64,000 bases of DNA from positions 496,001 through 560,000 of the forward strand of contig JBCBIY010000001.1 of NCBI GenBank assembly GCA_038523925.1. Reading direction: 5' to 3'. The stretch's first letter is position 1, and each line of letters begins with the position of its first letter. The position numbers and the translations under genes were made by a program. Below the pieces are notes generated by a model, which saw only the letters and a list, made by a program, of their open reading frames with translations, had not been told where the DNA came from and searched no databases. Shown here piece by piece: positions 63,503 to 64,000 of this stretch. This DNA is from JBCBWG01 sp038523925 (lineage in GTDB: Bacteria > Pseudomonadota > Alphaproteobacteria > Rhizobiales > Hyphomicrobiaceae).

Positions 63503-64000
63503 TTAAAAATCGATGCGCAGGATCTCGACGGTCTCGCCTGGGGCGGCCGCCGGCGCGTTTGGCGGGCGGATGATGAGGACGTCGGCGGCAGTAAGGGGCG
63601 CGAGACGAGCGCTGTCTTGCGAGCGGAAGGCGCTGACTGTGATCGCGCCGGCTGCGTCGCGGATCGAGACCGCGCGCATATAATGTGTGCGGGCCCCGTT
63701 GGCTGGCAGCGGCGCGCTCAGTTGTGCGGTCTCCGGCGTCATTTGCGCGTGATCGTGACCGAGCATCCGGTCCGTGAGCGCCAGCGCAAACAGCCGCGTG
63801 CAAATGAGCGCCGAGACCGGATTGCCCGGCAGGCCGAGGAAGCGCTGCCCCCCGCGCGACCCGAACATCAGCGGTTTGCCGGGACGCATTGCAATCTTCC
63901 AGAAGTCCATAGTTACGCCGGCCGACCGCAGGACAGGCCCGACGAGGTCGTGGTCGCCAACGGACGCGCCGCCAATGGTGATGACGAGGTCTGCGTCAGC
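63503..64000 (-). CDS. moeA: Molybdopterin molybdenumtransferase, 3' part
   Basis: The last 165 residues; the 5' end is beyond the window. ITIGGASVGDHDLVGPVL is the MoeA catalytic signature, followed by FWKIAMRPGKPLMFG and RFLGLPGNPVSALICTRLFA, then the C-terminal beta domain. MoeA ligates molybdate to molybdopterin; its product is needed by the MoCo hydroxylase encoded at 37-39.6 kb. Precedes lexA on the same strand. Confidence 0.95.
   Translation of the reverse strand, partial: ADADLVITIGGASVGDHDLVGPVLRSAGVTMDFWKIAMRPGKPLMFGSRGGQRFLGLPGNPVSALICTRLFALALTDRMLGHDHAQMTPETAQLSAPLPANGARTHYMRAVSIRDAAGAITVSAFRSQDSARLAPLTAADVLIIRPPNAPAAAPGETVEILRIDF

Overview
The window is GC-rich (roughly 60-65% by eye), densely coded chromosomal DNA from an alphaproteobacterium, most likely of the order Hyphomicrobiales (Rhizobiales). 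The evidence is the gene order pyrH-frr-uppS-cdsA-dxr-rseP-bamA-lpxD-fabZ-lpxA-lpxI-lpxB with gltA close by, the block gltX/comEC/lexA/moeA, the tig-clpP-clpX-lon order, LpxI in place of LpxH, an LdtR/LdtP-type pair, a porphobilinogen synthase with the Mg-type metal loop, and a GTTC-N7-GTTC SOS box upstream of lexA. I cannot name the genus. No phage, transposon, CRISPR array or rRNA was seen. One tRNA gene, tRNA-Leu(UAG), is present.

Layout. 1-1.5 kb: the end of an ABC exporter ATPase and its HlyD-type periplasmic adaptor. 1.6-10.1 kb (minus strand): a TerB-like DUF533 protein, then a compact Wzy-type exopolysaccharide operon read wza > outer-membrane barrel > Wzc-like co-polymerase/kinase > initiating sugar-phosphate transferase > O-antigen-ligase-like polymerase. 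10.2-18.5 kb: mixed housekeeping genes (methyltransferase, aminotransferase, DUF1684, CAP-domain protein, Bpt leucyltransferase, HemB, extensin-like protein, 3-hydroxyisobutyryl-CoA hydrolase). 18.7-20.8 kb: LdtR regulator and its L,D-transpeptidase. 20.9-25.5 kb (minus): a cysteine/sulfur-flavoured cluster (cysteine synthase, Old Yellow Enzyme, AlaX editing protein, mercaptopyruvate sulfurtransferase, LysE exporter). 25.7-26.6 kb: an outer-membrane barrel protein.

26.9-36.8 kb: tRNA-Leu, trigger factor, ClpP, ClpX, Lon and HU. A divergent pair of a membrane-anchored AraC regulator and an exported hydrolase sits between lon and hup, with a near-perfect 26-bp inverted repeat in the shared promoter region. 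36.9-40.3 kb: a Tat-exported molybdopterin hydroxylase (iorA/iorB type) and an exported ABM-domain protein. 40.5-54.2 kb: a long run of envelope genes linking UMP kinase, ribosome recycling, undecaprenyl diphosphate, CDP-diacylglycerol and isoprenoid synthesis, the RseP protease, BamA and lipid A assembly up to LpxB. 54.2-64 kb: a membrane protein, an EamA transporter, citrate synthase, a FemAB/GNAT-like protein, glutamyl-tRNA synthetase, ComEC, LexA and the 3' part of moeA.

Most of the window is conserved core genome. The least ordinary points are an LpxI with about 170 extra C-terminal residues, a Wzc-like protein whose Walker A lysine is arginine and which has no tyrosine tail, the AraC/hydrolase insertion with its palindrome, and a CAP-domain protein with no room for a signal peptide. 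I did not find a system that I can confidently call new.
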